NCBI GenBank assembly: GCA_018524725.1 | Contig: JAEUWP010000115.1 | Span: 124,001-188,000, forward strand | Reading direction: 5' to 3' | From: Podaxis mareebaensis | Lineage: Eukaryota; Basidiomycota; Agaricomycetes; Agaricales; Agaricaceae | DNA length: 64,000 bases | In this document: piece by piece, positions 1-12,147 of the stretch | Numbering within the stretch: the stretch's first letter is position 1 | Layout of the letters: each line of letters begins with the position of its first letter | Made by a program: the position numbers and the translations under genes | Notes under the pieces: model-generated | The model's database searches: none | Told to the model about the DNA's origin: nothing | The model's input: only the letters and a program-made list of their open reading frames with translations

Positions 1-499
1 CCACACCCAACAGAACGGCGACGTTGTGAGGCAAGGATGGAATGTGCGGCGGGTGACCCATCTGCGTTCCCCCTTTCGCCTCACAACCCTGGCTTTTGGA
101 GGCTCCCTGGCCTCCGGTTAACCGTTAGTCAACCGTTCCCGCTCATTCATGTCGTCGTTCACCACATATCTACTATTATCATTATTTCTTGCCTTGCCCG
201 TCACGCCATAAACGCTGGAGCACCCTCTTGTTCCGCTGCAGGTCAGGCAGTCGTTTCCTGCCTGATATGTCCATTCCGGGAGAAGTGCTGCGCACACCAT
301 GTTATATCCTCGTCCATAGTCCCTGTTTGAGCCTACTGCATACATGGTCATACCGAGGTACCATTTCATTGAGCCTCCCACCAATACCGACCCCTCGGTT
401 GCTGATTCCCTCTACCCGCTTTGCTGCTGATATGTTCCAGTATGAGTACCCGAACTATAGATCCACTCCGTCGTATCCACAATGAGTGCACCTTTGCGG

Positions 500-2120
500 G
501 ATCATAATTTTGCTCAAAGCGTCACCCGTAACTTGGGTAAGTACCGAAGAAACAGAGGATCATCTGCTAGTTTCGCGTTTTGAGCTATCCTGCGAACCAA
601 CGAACCCTATGACGCCGAGCAAAGCGCCCTCCGCGAGTGTCTTCATTTACTGTGTTACCCCTTAATTTTCCGCGGAACCTATTAAGTGCCCCGCTATGAT
701 GTTCGCCCTGACACCGAAGTTGAGCATGAAACTGGATCATCGAGTCAACGTCATAGGCCCATTGAATAACCTGGACACCCCTACACTCGAACATCAACCC
801 CGTGTCCCTCACCTCACCCCATTCGAGTGCAAGAAATGCGGCTGTAGTGTCCCTCAATGAACTCTTCAACGCCGTAACCACAAAAGAGTGCTCGTCCCTG
901 CCGTTCGTCACTCCAGGTTTCTCGCGGGATAAGCTGTGCATACGTCGGAGGACAAACCAGAACAGAAATGTCAGGGTGTAGAAACCCCAGGGTCTGGTTC
1001 CTTTATCAAACTGCCGGCGGTTCTTCTTCCATACCGCAATAGCCAGCGAAGTTGGGAGCAGGAGTGTGAGGGCTGCTCATTGGCTCGGGCGTATGTGTAC
1101 AAGTGACAGCAACCAGGACTCAGGGTGTTCGTCGTGGAATCCTCTTGCCTTCTCTTCTTGTACTGCCCTACATTGATTTGGCGACATCCAATGTCCTGAA
1201 CGCGTTTTAGGGCCAGCAGAAATGTCATACGCCGGGGTCCAGGTTTGTTAAAGGTCTTACTGTCCGTGCTTCCTGGCCTCCTTGTTTGCCCACGGAGTGG
1301 GGCCCGAGGTCCTTACGATGGTTAAACGAGTTTGACATTGACATTTCCAGCTTCGTTCCTCAACTAGACGTCGTGATTCCTGACCAGTTGGTGGGCCCAA
1401 AGAATATTGAGGGTGTGATCAGAGCGCCACCAAATCCTAAACCTTCGCCAGAAGAGAGATACTCATGCTTCTTCAATACTACGCTGCTCAACCACTTCTC
1501 CTCGGTCGCACACGAGTGCCTCCTAACCCAATACATCCCACGGCAAAATGATTACGGGAAAACTGATTCACAAAATGCTATTATATTCGCAGCTTTCCAC
1601 GTAGAGTTCCTCCTCTTCGCGCGCCGGATGCTCGGCTTGGTGGAAGACAAAGTCTTCGGTGAACGTAGAGAACTGGTCCAGTTCTCTAGTCACACCTATG
1701 CACAGGGATAGTTGTTTGTTCAGGGAACCTTCTAGATACCTGATACCTTATTGGAAAACGTCATGAATGATGAGCAGAGTAAAGGCCGCTTCTGTCATGC
1801 GGTCACAACCGGATGAAAATTACGTAGAAAGTAGTGAGAGCGAGAGGACTTTACAGGAAAGAGACTGTTGTACATACTTGAATTATGCTCCGCAAGTCTG
1901 GAAGCTAATGGAAAGATAGAGAGAGATATTGATAGACAAATATGCACAGGCACAGAAGGCTCAGAACCACGCCGCAACCACATTTCTGCCACTCAGTAAT
2001 AATATCCAAGGAAAAACCAGAGATAAGTAATTGTTGAACATCCACAAATCTCAAATAACACAGCCAGTCCAGTTTAAGAACGAGAGCTTCCTAGCGCCAC
2101 CAAGTGACCGTGACGGATGT
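500..2120. other. Duplicated non-P450 flank, possible gene relic
   Basis: This stretch lies downstream of the first P450 and matches about 6400-7990 downstream of the second. On the minus strand, frames at 585-941 and 971-1228 share short peptide blocks with frames at 6513-6785 and 6712-7149. The frames are not colinear or open across both copies. I recognise no domain and see no credible start or splice pattern. It may be a decayed gene carried along by the duplication, or non-coding sequence whose frames survive by chance. Confidence 0.35.
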
Positions 2121-4252
2121 TCAGTGGTGTTCAATCTCTGCGTTGATGAGCGCGAGTGCCTTCGCCGATCGCGGTTTGATCGAACATTGAAACTCGATTG
2201 TGTGGCTGGAGTAACGTGATCATTTAAGTTTCACATACTGGAGGAAAATGCGTTACTATACCTAATAGTGCCAGTTGTCTGATCCATGATAGGTTCGATC
2301 ACTTTCCCATCTTCCATGTATTTCGATATGTCGAAGACCGCCAAAGTCATGGCACATGAGATAAAAATAGATGCATCGGCCAAAACCCGTCCTGGATTGT
2401 CGTGGCAGAGAAATGAACATTGCGATCAGAAACCCTGCAGGGTTCGTTGATATCGATGCCTGAAATCTTACCTGGACAGATCCTAAATCAGGGCACAGGT
2501 GAAAGTTAGGCGAGGAAGGCACAGAGGATTTTACGGTAAATGGCTTGCCTTCTTCCGAATCCAAAGCAGGCTTGGCGGGGGTCTGGTTCAGGATTGGGTC
2601 CCAAGAAGCGGTTCGGGTTAAAGTTCATCGGGTCCGAGTATACCTTTGGATCATGCAACATTTTCCTATGGTAGATAAGTGGTGAATTGGATTGTTAATT
2701 TTCGGACAGTGATTTAGAGGAGAGTGAGGCAACGAACCAAATATTTGTAATGATAAGAGTGCCTTTCGGGATTAAATAACCGTCATGGACATTATCCTCC
2801 CTTACAACATGGGGGACACCTTGTTTTGATTTCAGCTTTTGATGGTTCTCCCGCTCGGTAAAAAGGAGGCTAACGTACCAGTCGGGGTTACCGAGTGCCA
2901 TCGCAGAACCTCAAGTACAAGTGCATTAACGAAGGGTAAATCGCTTCTATCGGCAAAGGACGGAAGGCGATCCGGTCCCACGACGGAATCGATTTCTGCT
3001 TGTGCCGTAGCAGCAACTTCAGGATAGAGCGCCATCGCTTTGAAGAATGCGTAAATAGCCGAGACCGTCTATTTTTCGATGCCAGGTTATTCGCGACCCC
3101 CTTATTGGAAATGGGGTACAAGGCAAGTAACTTACGGTATCTGCTCCACCTGAGTAGAGGGAACCAGCTGACCACTTGATATCAAACTCTTTCTCGGCTG
3201 TCAGATTGGGTTCTTCCAAGAGCCTTGCCGTAAACGAAGGTTCTGCAGTTCCGGAAGCCTGCACAAAAACGTTTTAGTGAATCCCGGTCTATAACTGCAA
3301 CAGGAGATTCACCAATTGGTCCTTCACATATTGGTGGGGACTTTCAATCATATTATTCAACGTGTTCGCCCACTCCCGAGCAGTCTTCTTGAAACCAGTC
3401 CCAGGGAACCAAGAAGGAAGTAGATCCACTGGTAAAAGAAGATACATGACAGCCTATCATGAATTGCATAGTGTACCTACGCGGTGGGACAAGGTTAACC
3501 AAAAAACCGCCTGGCGCAGTAGATAGCGAGAATTGCTCAGTAGCGCGATCGGCCAGTTCGACAAAAGGATCGTCTTCCTCTGTTACTTGATAGCCATGCG
3601 AGATACGAAGGATGATGGCACCGGCAGTCCTAGTATAATGTAAACCTCCGCGATAATCGATACACCAGGAACGTGCAACATACTTGCGAACATGTCCGGC
3701 CAAATTCTGCGGTGTGGAAAGGAGGCGTTTAAGGAATTTATGGGTTTCGGCTTCTTCAATAGGGTAAAATTGCGACATGGAAGCATTGGTACCAATCAGT
3801 TGGTAAAAGAGCTTGCGATAATTCCGAAAACGTTCCCCATAAGGTAACAAAACGAGAGTATTCTTCCACCCAACCATCTCTCCGCCCATTTGCATGACTG
3901 GACGGTCGGAGTAGATGGAGCCTTTCTTGTCGAGCATATCCATTGCGACTTTAACAGAGTTCACGATAATCATTCGCTGACCGAAGATTGAAACAGATAC
4001 CATATCACCTGGACTGTGGTCAGGGACGGTAAACAGCAGAGCCAATATATTCTTACCCCATTTATCGCCCCAAGCGGCAAAAGTGAGCCACTCCTTAGCA
4101 GTTGGCATGTCCAGTAAATTTCCAAGCAAGGGCAACCCCTTGGGACCAGGAGGCAGAGGTGCGCTGGTATTACGTCCATAAAGCAGTTGTATAACGAGGA
4201 AGCCAGCAAGTCCGAGGGCGATAACGTCGAGAATGTTGATGAGCCCAGCCAT
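2121..4252 (-). CDS. Cytochrome P450 monooxygenase, copy 1
   Basis: This is a heme-thiolate monooxygenase of the large basidiomycete CYP5144/OrdA-like type; the substrate is unknown. It is likely anchored in the ER by the N-terminal hydrophobic segment that follows MAGLINIL and precedes the proline-rich PLPPGPKG hinge. I joined 11 exons into about 510 residues. Visible motifs in order are an I-helix SGGADTT, the K-helix EVLR, an NPNRF motif, the heme loop FGFGRRICPG with its cysteine ligand, and a C-terminal [11 protein letters not shown]. All exons connect in frame. The heme cysteine sits on an 11-nt microexon (2472-2482) whose upstream intron begins with GC rather than GT at 2548. A TATA box lies about 90 bp upstream of the ATG. 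The gene looks intact and is a close paralogue of the gene at 7992-10114. The family name is my recognition, not a search result. Confidence 0.9.
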
Positions 4253-4343
4253 TACTACTTTATGTGACTAGGGAGAGGAGTCTTGGAAGGGGTATTGCGA
4301 AAACGAGATGGATGTTAGTGGCGAAAAGTCTAGGACAGGGGTG

Positions 4344-4349
4344 TATATA
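4344..4349 (-). promoter_or_regulatory. TATA box of P450 copy 1
   Basis: TATATA lies about 92 bp upstream of the P450 start codon. A longer TATATATA is found at the same relative place (87 bp) in the second copy. The shared position supports a core promoter carried by the duplication. Confidence 0.55.
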
Positions 4350-4454
4350 CAGAGATTGCATTTTTCAGGTCTTAAAAGTTTAAAGTAGCGATCATGATAA
4401 CTGGGATACACGAGGGATCGAGATTCATAAGTCCTCGGAGAAACCAATGTCATC

Positions 4455-5950
4455 GTACCTCAGGCCTCAGGCTTCATCTAAAAAGCGTTGTGTATGCTTG
4501 TATGTACGAAGCTATCAAGTGTCATGGAATTACGAACAGTTATTAGGCTAAATTAGGACCGCCATTGGCAGAGGGGGTCCTGATCAAATCCGGATAGTAA
4601 TTTGAGGATTTGTGCCGAGCCCATCGCAATTTTCTTGTACAGGGTCTGTTCGGATATGATAATAAGCGCGGTATCACCCGTATTCTGATTTTGATAATTA
4701 TTCATACGATGCCTAATATAGTCATTTCTCTCGTCAGCGAGCATCCGCACAACATTTGGCCACCAGAATACGGATAATACTGCACTTATTATCATATCCA
4801 AACAGACTTATAAATAAATACAGTTATTTGTTGATGAAACCCGGAAACACTTGATGTGATGGATCTGATCCAGGAAGCCCTCTATAATAACTTCAGGTTT
4901 TGGACAGTTTGCGACTACAGACGGCCCCGGAATGAACACCATTTAGCTTGTATAATATGGGGATCCATGTTGTAGCACTACTGTGCACTTGATTGATGCC
5001 TAAGTTGAGGTACCTTGTTTTGCAAGGGACTGGCCATGATTCCCTCAATCATTGTGCCATGGTCAGAGGGCTGATAATAGCCAAAACAATTTCATTTTGT
5101 AATTGAGACACTAGGGTATACAATTACAAAATGTCTGAAGGGAAGAGGTGGAAGCCTCGAGTAGGAATGCGAAATTTCCTCCACTGAGTCTCCATTCGCC
5201 ACCGATCGTCCAATGACTGTACCCTTGGTTCGCGGAGTTTGAATTGAGTTGAGGCTCGAGGTGCTTGACGGGTCATCCTGGACTTTGTTCGTCAAGTCCA
5301 TATAGGTTCACTACTGGCGGCGGTCCTGAAACGTCAGGCGTTGATCTCTGCAAAGGCCGTGCGGTCTTATGTTTGTTACTTGTCGATGCACACAAGGTGA
5401 CACAATCCTATCTATGCGCCACTGGGTCGGGGTATATATGCTGATTATTCTCATCCCTACTGAACAAATTGTTTATCGGTGTTAGAAACGTCTCGGCTCC
5501 AGTACGACTTCCTTCAATCCCCCCAAGGAGACGTCATATCTCGTCACCTGGAATTTTTCTTCGGTCTTCATCACGACTATGACATCGATATTTCCTGATT
5601 CCAGTTTGTCAAGCCGTACAATGATGGAAAAGAGCTCTCAGCGATGCCATATCATTACTTCTCATAGAAATCCGTAAATATCAACTTCTCTCTTCACCTA
5701 CGTATTGATGAATTGGAGACACCCCGGATTCTTAATGCTTGTGATCTTCGGATTGTATAAACAATGTGGACATTTACAAGATCTTCGTAGCTTCCACATC
5801 ATATTTTCCCCCTCGAGGAATCGATATTTTCGATGTAGCATATCTCCCACTCATGTCGGGAACTGTGTTTCGGTCATGCCAGCGGTTGTACCTAGAACAC
5901 GAAGTCAAACATGGTGTCTGGCTCCATATTACTTCCCCCCGAATATCCTG
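4455..5950. other. Spacer between the two duplicated units, no gene seen
   Basis: This spacer is not part of the duplicated unit. Its open frames are short, lie on both strands and show no recognisable domain or splice pattern. I see no RNA gene or transposon end. Confidence 0.5.
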
Positions 5951-6944
5951 TTCCTCTGACTTCCTGTTCGTTTGTTTATTCACAACTCGAAGGGTGGTCT
6001 GTTTCACAAAATATTTCTGTTCTTGCGGAGCATCTTCTGAATGCCTCAGTCGGTCAGACATTCTTTTCCTTTTTGAATTCTGCGCTTCCAGAGAGGCACT
6101 GCGCGCACCGCATCATATCCTCGTTTATAGTCCCCGTTTGAGCCTTACTGTACACATAGTCATACCAAAGAACCATTTCATTAAGCCTATTGCCGACACC
6201 AATATCTCTGTTGCTGATTCGCCCAACTGGCTATGCCGCTGGCATATTCCAGTATACATGTGACTACAATCTACAGACACTGTCACATCCTCAACGAATG
6301 CACGCTCGTGGAACCATCATTCTACTCGAGACGCCATGCGCGTTGTAGATAAGTATCAAAGGGACCGAGGATCATCCTCTATTCAGAGGCTTTCGCGTTT
6401 CGAGACATCTAGCAAAGCAGCAAACCCTTTATGATGTTAGCAAAGAGCCCTCACTGAGGGTACTCACCTGTTTGTTCTCCATAATTTTCCGCGGAACGAT
6501 TAAAAGTGTTCGCTATGACGTTGACCCCAAAATTGAAGTTGAACATGAAACTGGATCAACCACGACGTCATGGGCCCGCTGAATAACTTCGTCACCTCTA
6601 TGCTCGACTGTCAACCCCGTGTCTCCGACTTCATCCCGTTTGACGCAAGAAATGCGGCTGTAGCGTCCCCTCAAAGAACCCTTCAGCGCCATATCACAAG
6701 AGCCCCTGTCCTTACAGTTCATCACTCCAGAAAGTTTCCCGCGGGATAAGCTGCGCATACGTCGGAGGGCAAACCAGAGCAGCAACAGGGACTAGCCCCT
6801 TCATCAAGCGGCCAGCGGCTTCTTCACCCAAGCCGTGATAGTCCGTGAAGCTAGAGGGAGCGGAAGTAGGAGGGCTGCTCTGGCGTACGTTACACAAGTG
6901 ATAGCAATCAGCGCTCAAGATATTCATTGTGGGTTCCTTTCGCC

Positions 6945-6969
6945 TTCTCTTCTCTTCTCTTCTCTTCTC
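6945..6969 (+). repeat. (TTCTC)5 microsatellite
   Basis: Five perfect TTCTC units lie here. The matching place in the first unit (about 1148-1165) has only a short CTTCTCTTCTT stretch, so the array expanded in one copy after the duplication or contracted in the other. Confidence 0.9.
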
Positions 6970-7991
6970 GTGCCGCCCTACGCCGAATTGGCGGCATCCA
7001 ACGGTTTGCACATGCCTTAGGGCCAGCAGAAGTGTCCCACACGGGGGTCTAGGTTTGTTAAAGGCCTCGCTGTCTGTGCTTCCTAGCCCCCTTGCCCACG
7101 GAGTGAGGTATGAGATCCTTGCAGCGGTTAATGAGCTTGACATTCCCATTTCCGCTTCGCAATCATGCGCTGTGATGTCCAGCTAGTTTGTGGGCTAAAG
7201 GCTATTGATGGGTGTGATCAGAACGCCACCAAATCCCAGGCCTTCATCAGAAGAGAGGCACTCATGCTTCTTCAACACTACTCCGCTCAATCTCTTCTTC
7301 TCGGGCCTAAATGAGTGCCTCCGAGTCCTAAGTAATCTGTTCATGATAAAATATTATGGGAAAACGGGTTTACCCGGTGCTATTACAGCCACTACCTTCA
7401 GACGTAGCCTGCTTTCCGTTCGTGCACTGGATGCTTCGGTGAACCAAAGGAGCTAGTACCAGCTTTCTAGACACACTCTAGACACCTAGGCATGCTACGC
7501 ATGTTCGTCCAAGGGGCCGTCTATCTAAGGGGCCGTCTGTCTAGCTACCTGATGCCTTTTTGGAAAGGAGCCTTGGACAACGGGTAGGCTGGGGGTAGGC
7601 CTTGTTAGTTCCTTGAATTCCACGTCTGTAGATCGGTAGAGGAATACTACTTGGATCGTCGAGTCACGGTTTCGTGGGGATTGGTTTTATTGCATAGAAA
7701 GTAGTGAAAACGAGAGGACTTTAAAGGATGTGACTACTGTACATGCTAATGTTACGCTACACAAGTTTGGAAGCTGATGAAAAGATTGAAGAAGAGATAT
7801 TGATAGAATGCTATGTGAAGGTTTGGAGGACTTAGAACCATGCCACGCTCCCATTGCTGTCCCTCCTCGGTAATATGATCGGAGGATGACCCAAGAACGG
7901 ATTTCTTAATGCCCATAAATCCCAATTGGCACAATCAGTCCAACTTATAAACGGAACCTTCCTTGCGCCATTAGATGTCCGTGACGGATGC

Positions 7992-10114
7992 TCAGCGATG
8001 TTGAATCTCTGCATTGATGAGCTCGAGTGCCTTCGCAGATCGCGGTTTGATCGAACATTGAAACTCCGTTGTGTGGCTGGAGTAACGTGATATTTAGCGT
8101 TTCACACGCAAGAGGGCGATCCGCTGCCATACCTAACAGTACCAGTTGTCTGATCCACAATAGGTTCGATCACTTTCCCATCTTTCATGTATTTTGATAT
8201 GTGGAAGACCGCCAAGGTCATGGCGCATGAGATGAAAATAGATGCATCGGCCAGAACCCGTCCTGGATTGTCGTGGCAGAAAAACGAAATTTACGATCAA
8301 AACCCTGCAGGGTTCGTTGATACTGAAATCTTACCTGGGCAGATCCTAAATCAGGGCACGGGTGAAAGTTAGGTGAGAGAGGCACAGAGGGTGATACGGT
8401 AAGCGGCTTGCCTCCTTCCGAATCCAAAGCATGCTTGACGGGGGTCTGGTTCAGGATTGGGTCCCAAGAAGCGATCTGGGTTGAACCTCATCGGGTCCGA
8501 GTATACCTTTGGATCGTGCAGCATTTTCCTATGGTAGATCAGCAGTGGTGTAGATCATCAATTTTGAGCGGTGATTTAGAGGAAAGGAAGACGACGAACC
8601 AGATATTTGTAATGATAAGAGTACCTTTAGGAATCAAATAGCCTTCATGGATATCATCTTCCATCACGACATGGGGAACACCTTGTTTTGATTTCAGCTT
8701 TTGATGGTTCTTCCGCTCGGTTAGGGGGGGCGGCTAACGTACCAGTGGGGGTTACCGAGTGCCATCGCAGAACCTCAAGTACAAGTGCATTGACGAAGGG
8801 TAAATCGCTTCTATCAGCAAAGGACGGAAGGCGATCCGGTCCCACGACGGAATCGATTTCTGCTTGCGCCTTAGCGGCAACTTCAGGATAAAGCGCCATC
8901 GCTTTGAAGAATGCGTAAATAGCCGAGACCGTCTATTTTTGATGCCAGGTTATTCGCAACCCCCTTATTGGGAATGGAGTGCAAGGCAAGTAACTTACGG
9001 TATCTGCTCCGCCTGCGTAGAGGGAACCAGCTGACCACTTGATATCAAACTCCTTCTCGGGTGTCAGATTGGGTTCTTCCAAGAGCCTTGCCGTAAACGA
9101 AGGTTCTGCAGTTCCAGCGGCCTGTAGAAGAACATTTTAGTGGATCCCGTTCAATCACTGTAACAAGAAACTCACCAACTGATCCTTCACGTATCGGTGG
9201 GGCCTTTCAATCATATCGTTCAACGTGTTCGCCCATTCCCGAGCAGTCTTCTTGAAACCAGTTCCAGGAAACCAAGAAGGAAGTAGATCCACTGGCAAAG
9301 GAAGAGACCTGAGCGCCTATTATCATGAATTGCATAGTGCACCTACGCGCTGGGACAAGGTTAACCAAAAAACCACCTGGCGCAGTAGATAGCGAGAATT
9401 GCTCCATTGCACGATCAACCAGTTCGACAAAAGGATCGTCTTCCTCTGTTACTCGATAGCCATGCGAGATCCGAAGGATGATGGCCCCAGCAGTCCTAGA
9501 AAAATGTAAGACCCTGTGATAATGGGTGTGCCAGGAACGTGCAACATACCTGCGAACATGTCCGGCCAAATCCTGTGGTGCGGAAAGGAGGCGTTTAAGG
9601 AATTTATGGGTTTCTACTTCTTCAATAGGGTAAAATTGCGACATGGAATCATTACTTCCTATCAATTGGTGGAAAAGTTTGCGATAATTCCGAAAGCGTT
9701 CTCCATAGGATATCAGGACAAGAGTATTTTTCCACCCGACCATCTCTCCGCCCATTTGCATGACTGGGCGGTGGGAATAAATGGAGCCTTTCTTGTCGAG
9801 CATTTCCGTGGCGACTTTGGCAGAGTTCACGATAATCATTCGCTGACCGAAGACAGAGATAGATACCATATCACCTGGACTGTGGTTAGGACGGTAAATT
9901 GTCGAGCCAATGTAACCTTACCCCATTTTTCGCCCAAGGCAGCGAACGCGAACCACTCCTTAGCAGTTGGAATTTCAAGTAGATTCCCAAGCAAGGGCCA
10001 CCCCTTGGGGCCAGGAGGTAGAGGTGTGCTAGCATTCCGAGCATAAAGCCGTATAATGACAAGGCCAGTCAGTGCGAGAGCGATAACGTCGAGTATAGTG
10101 ATAAGCCCGGCCAT
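7992..10114 (-). CDS. Cytochrome P450 monooxygenase, copy 2
   Basis: This close paralogue of the gene at 2121-4252 has the same 11-exon structure and about 510 residues. It starts [13 protein letters not shown], followed by a hydrophobic anchor and [14 protein letters not shown]. The K-helix EVLR, NPDRF, the heme loop FGFGRRICPG and the C-terminal [13 protein letters not shown] are all present. As in copy 1, the heme cysteine is on an 11-nt microexon (8335-8345), preceded by a GC-AG intron whose donor is at 8410-8411. Differences from copy 1 are mostly conservative, including a few in the presumed substrate-recognition regions and the C-terminus. All exons join in frame, so the gene looks functional. 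The substrate cannot be told from sequence, and no partner biosynthetic enzyme is adjacent. Confidence 0.9.
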
Positions 10115-10200
10115 CGCTGTTCTACCCAAGAGGTGTTCTGAGAGGGTCTTGTGAACGCGAAAGAGGGATAGGTGTTGGCGACAAAAGTCTAGAAAGGAAG

Positions 10201-10208
10201 TATATATA
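10201..10208 (-). promoter_or_regulatory. TATA box of P450 copy 2
   Basis: TATATATA lies 87 bp upstream of the start codon, matching the position of the TATA box in the paralogue. Confidence 0.55.
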
Positions 10209-10314
10209 GTGAAATTACATTTTTTTGGGCTTTGTAAGTTAGAAGTAACAATCGCGATGCTTGATACGCCGCGAGGGATCGAGATCCTTAAGTCCTCGGA
10301 GAAGCCGTCATGAC

Positions 10315-12147
10315 CTACAAGAGGTAGTGCCCGATATATCCAGTCTATAGAATCCCTGGACTCGACAGGCGTTCGTTGCAACTTGCCGAACCACAATTCG
10401 GTACCATCAAGGCAAGACGGGCACGAAGCGATGGACATTTCAGGGCATGTTCGGACGCCTGGATGCTTCCTTGGCATTTTTCTAACATATGCAATTGACT
10501 CATTCAATATATGTTCCGTATGTGTCGGTTAATAGAGTTATTTTTCGGGACTTCCCCCGAGTATCTGCGCACTTCTCTTCCATCAGGTTGGATGGTGTTG
10601 CATCCGTTTTCTGACAGTTTGAAGGAATATGGTACACGACATTATTACAGTCACGGCCATTATCACGTTCCGGGATCGCGGAACGCCTCCCGAGCAACAA
10701 TTACAGTAACCTGAAAATGTGTTTGTAATGTCATATGACATTAGGAGTCCCGTTTACGACGCCTTTGATGGCTTGGAATATATACCATAAGCCTGTCGGT
10801 ATCATTTCCTGAGGTGCAATCAAAGTCTCAGGATTTTCCGGGTCGTGGATATCGGTTCCTTCCTAATGTTCGCAATTCAATTCTCTTGTCATTACGACTT
10901 CCGGCAACTTCTGGCACGCACAACTGGGTCAGGTTGGACACTAGTGGAGCTGCTGTCCTTCTGGTTACACCGGATATAGACGACCCACTCTATTGTTGTC
11001 ACCATGTAAGGGCCATACGGAACATACGCCACTCCAGAGGCTACATTGATATCACCATATAGCCGTAGATATGGCCAGTATGGGATTGACATATCATTTG
11101 CGATATGGCGCTGCCCGGAAGCTCAAATCGGGCGTGACGACATAAAACACTGAAAAGAAGCCATGCTTTGTTAGGAGCTCGGAATTGTGGCGGTATCATT
11201 GAACCTATCAAATGAATGCATCGTGAATCTCTTCGATGTAGATTCATCATAGAGAAGAGCCTTATCGCTCATCAGGTGACACCCTTGGCGTGTGGTGACC
11301 ATATCAATGAGCGTTCAGCAAATTGAACAACACTGAGCATACACAATCTAATAGCCAGCGCGACTAACTGCGAGAAAATGGGTCTTCCCGTTGATCTATC
11401 CTGAACGCATCCCAGCGGGACACTTGAGCGAAATGTTGGTAGGTTGCGCCCCCCCCCCATTGATTGCTCAGCTCTATCTTATCCCCGAACGTCGTAGACT
11501 AACCCCTTCCCTGGCTTTGGAGAACCACCGCATGTAAGAGATCTCGCAGTTTTGGAAGTTTGGTGTGGCGGTGTTTGCGGGTGCAGAGGAGGGAATTTTG
11601 TGCCATATATATGTACGTACATATGAAACCGTAAAAGTTCAAGTTTGACATAGATGTTTGAATTCCGAATTGATGGATGGCATTCCGGCGATTTCTGCTT
11701 TATAAAGTAGTGTCTGCTTGGCTGCGTCCCACTCACAAACAAGTATAAAGGCCCTGGGGGCTGCAGCGCTTTATCTAGTCTCTCATCGAAAAATTTGGTT
11801 ACACGCCAACGACTATTCGCCGTTGTCTACATCCACGGTTTCATTCAAAAAGGACAAGCAAACTGGTTGAGATGCGGATCCAATATTTACAACCACCAAT
11901 CACTTGCAAGTTGCATAGGTATGGCCTTTCCCCGACGACATTCAATCATGTCGCGTTTCCTTCCGCGCCTGAGGCCTGAGGCGTCGGAATCGTTGAAGAG
12001 CGACGGAGGCACCGAGGTGGACTTTTCCAACATATTCCAGCACTTTCTACTTCGGTTACGTAATTACCTTCCGACGATATATTACCAGTCTCCTAGGCGT
12101 TTGTCCCAACGATCTCCATAATCGGTCCGACATTTGAAGCATTTACT
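10315..12147. other. Intergenic region, no gene seen
   Basis: About 1.8 kb separate the second P450 promoter from the cyclophilin start. Only short unrelated frames occur on both strands. The last few hundred bases before 12148 should hold the cyclophilin promoter, but I could not pick out a clear core element. Confidence 0.45.

Larger units (their letters stand above)
180..4450. repeat. Direct duplication, unit A (P450 plus flank)
   Basis: Unit A is repeated in the same orientation at about 5950-10310, offset by roughly 5.86-5.87 kb. Both units hold a P450 gene on the minus strand, its TATA region, and about 1.9 kb beyond the P450 stop codon. Matching landmarks are the P450 stop codons (2121 and 7992), the start codons (4252 and 10114) and the TATA boxes (4344 and 10201). 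Similarity is high in the exons and weaker with indels in the flank. The ends of the unit are estimated by eye. Confidence 0.85.
5950..10310. repeat. Direct duplication, unit B (P450 plus flank)
   Basis: This is the second copy of the unit at 180-4450. Besides point changes, unit B differs by a pentanucleotide expansion at 6945-6969 and a 16-bp tandem repeat (two copies) near 7511-7542 in its flank. The coding parts keep the same exon boundaries as unit A. Confidence 0.85.

Noticed and set aside
6945..6969. CRISPR-like or phage-type repeat
   Set aside because: It is a simple pentanucleotide array without spacers in a fungal genome.
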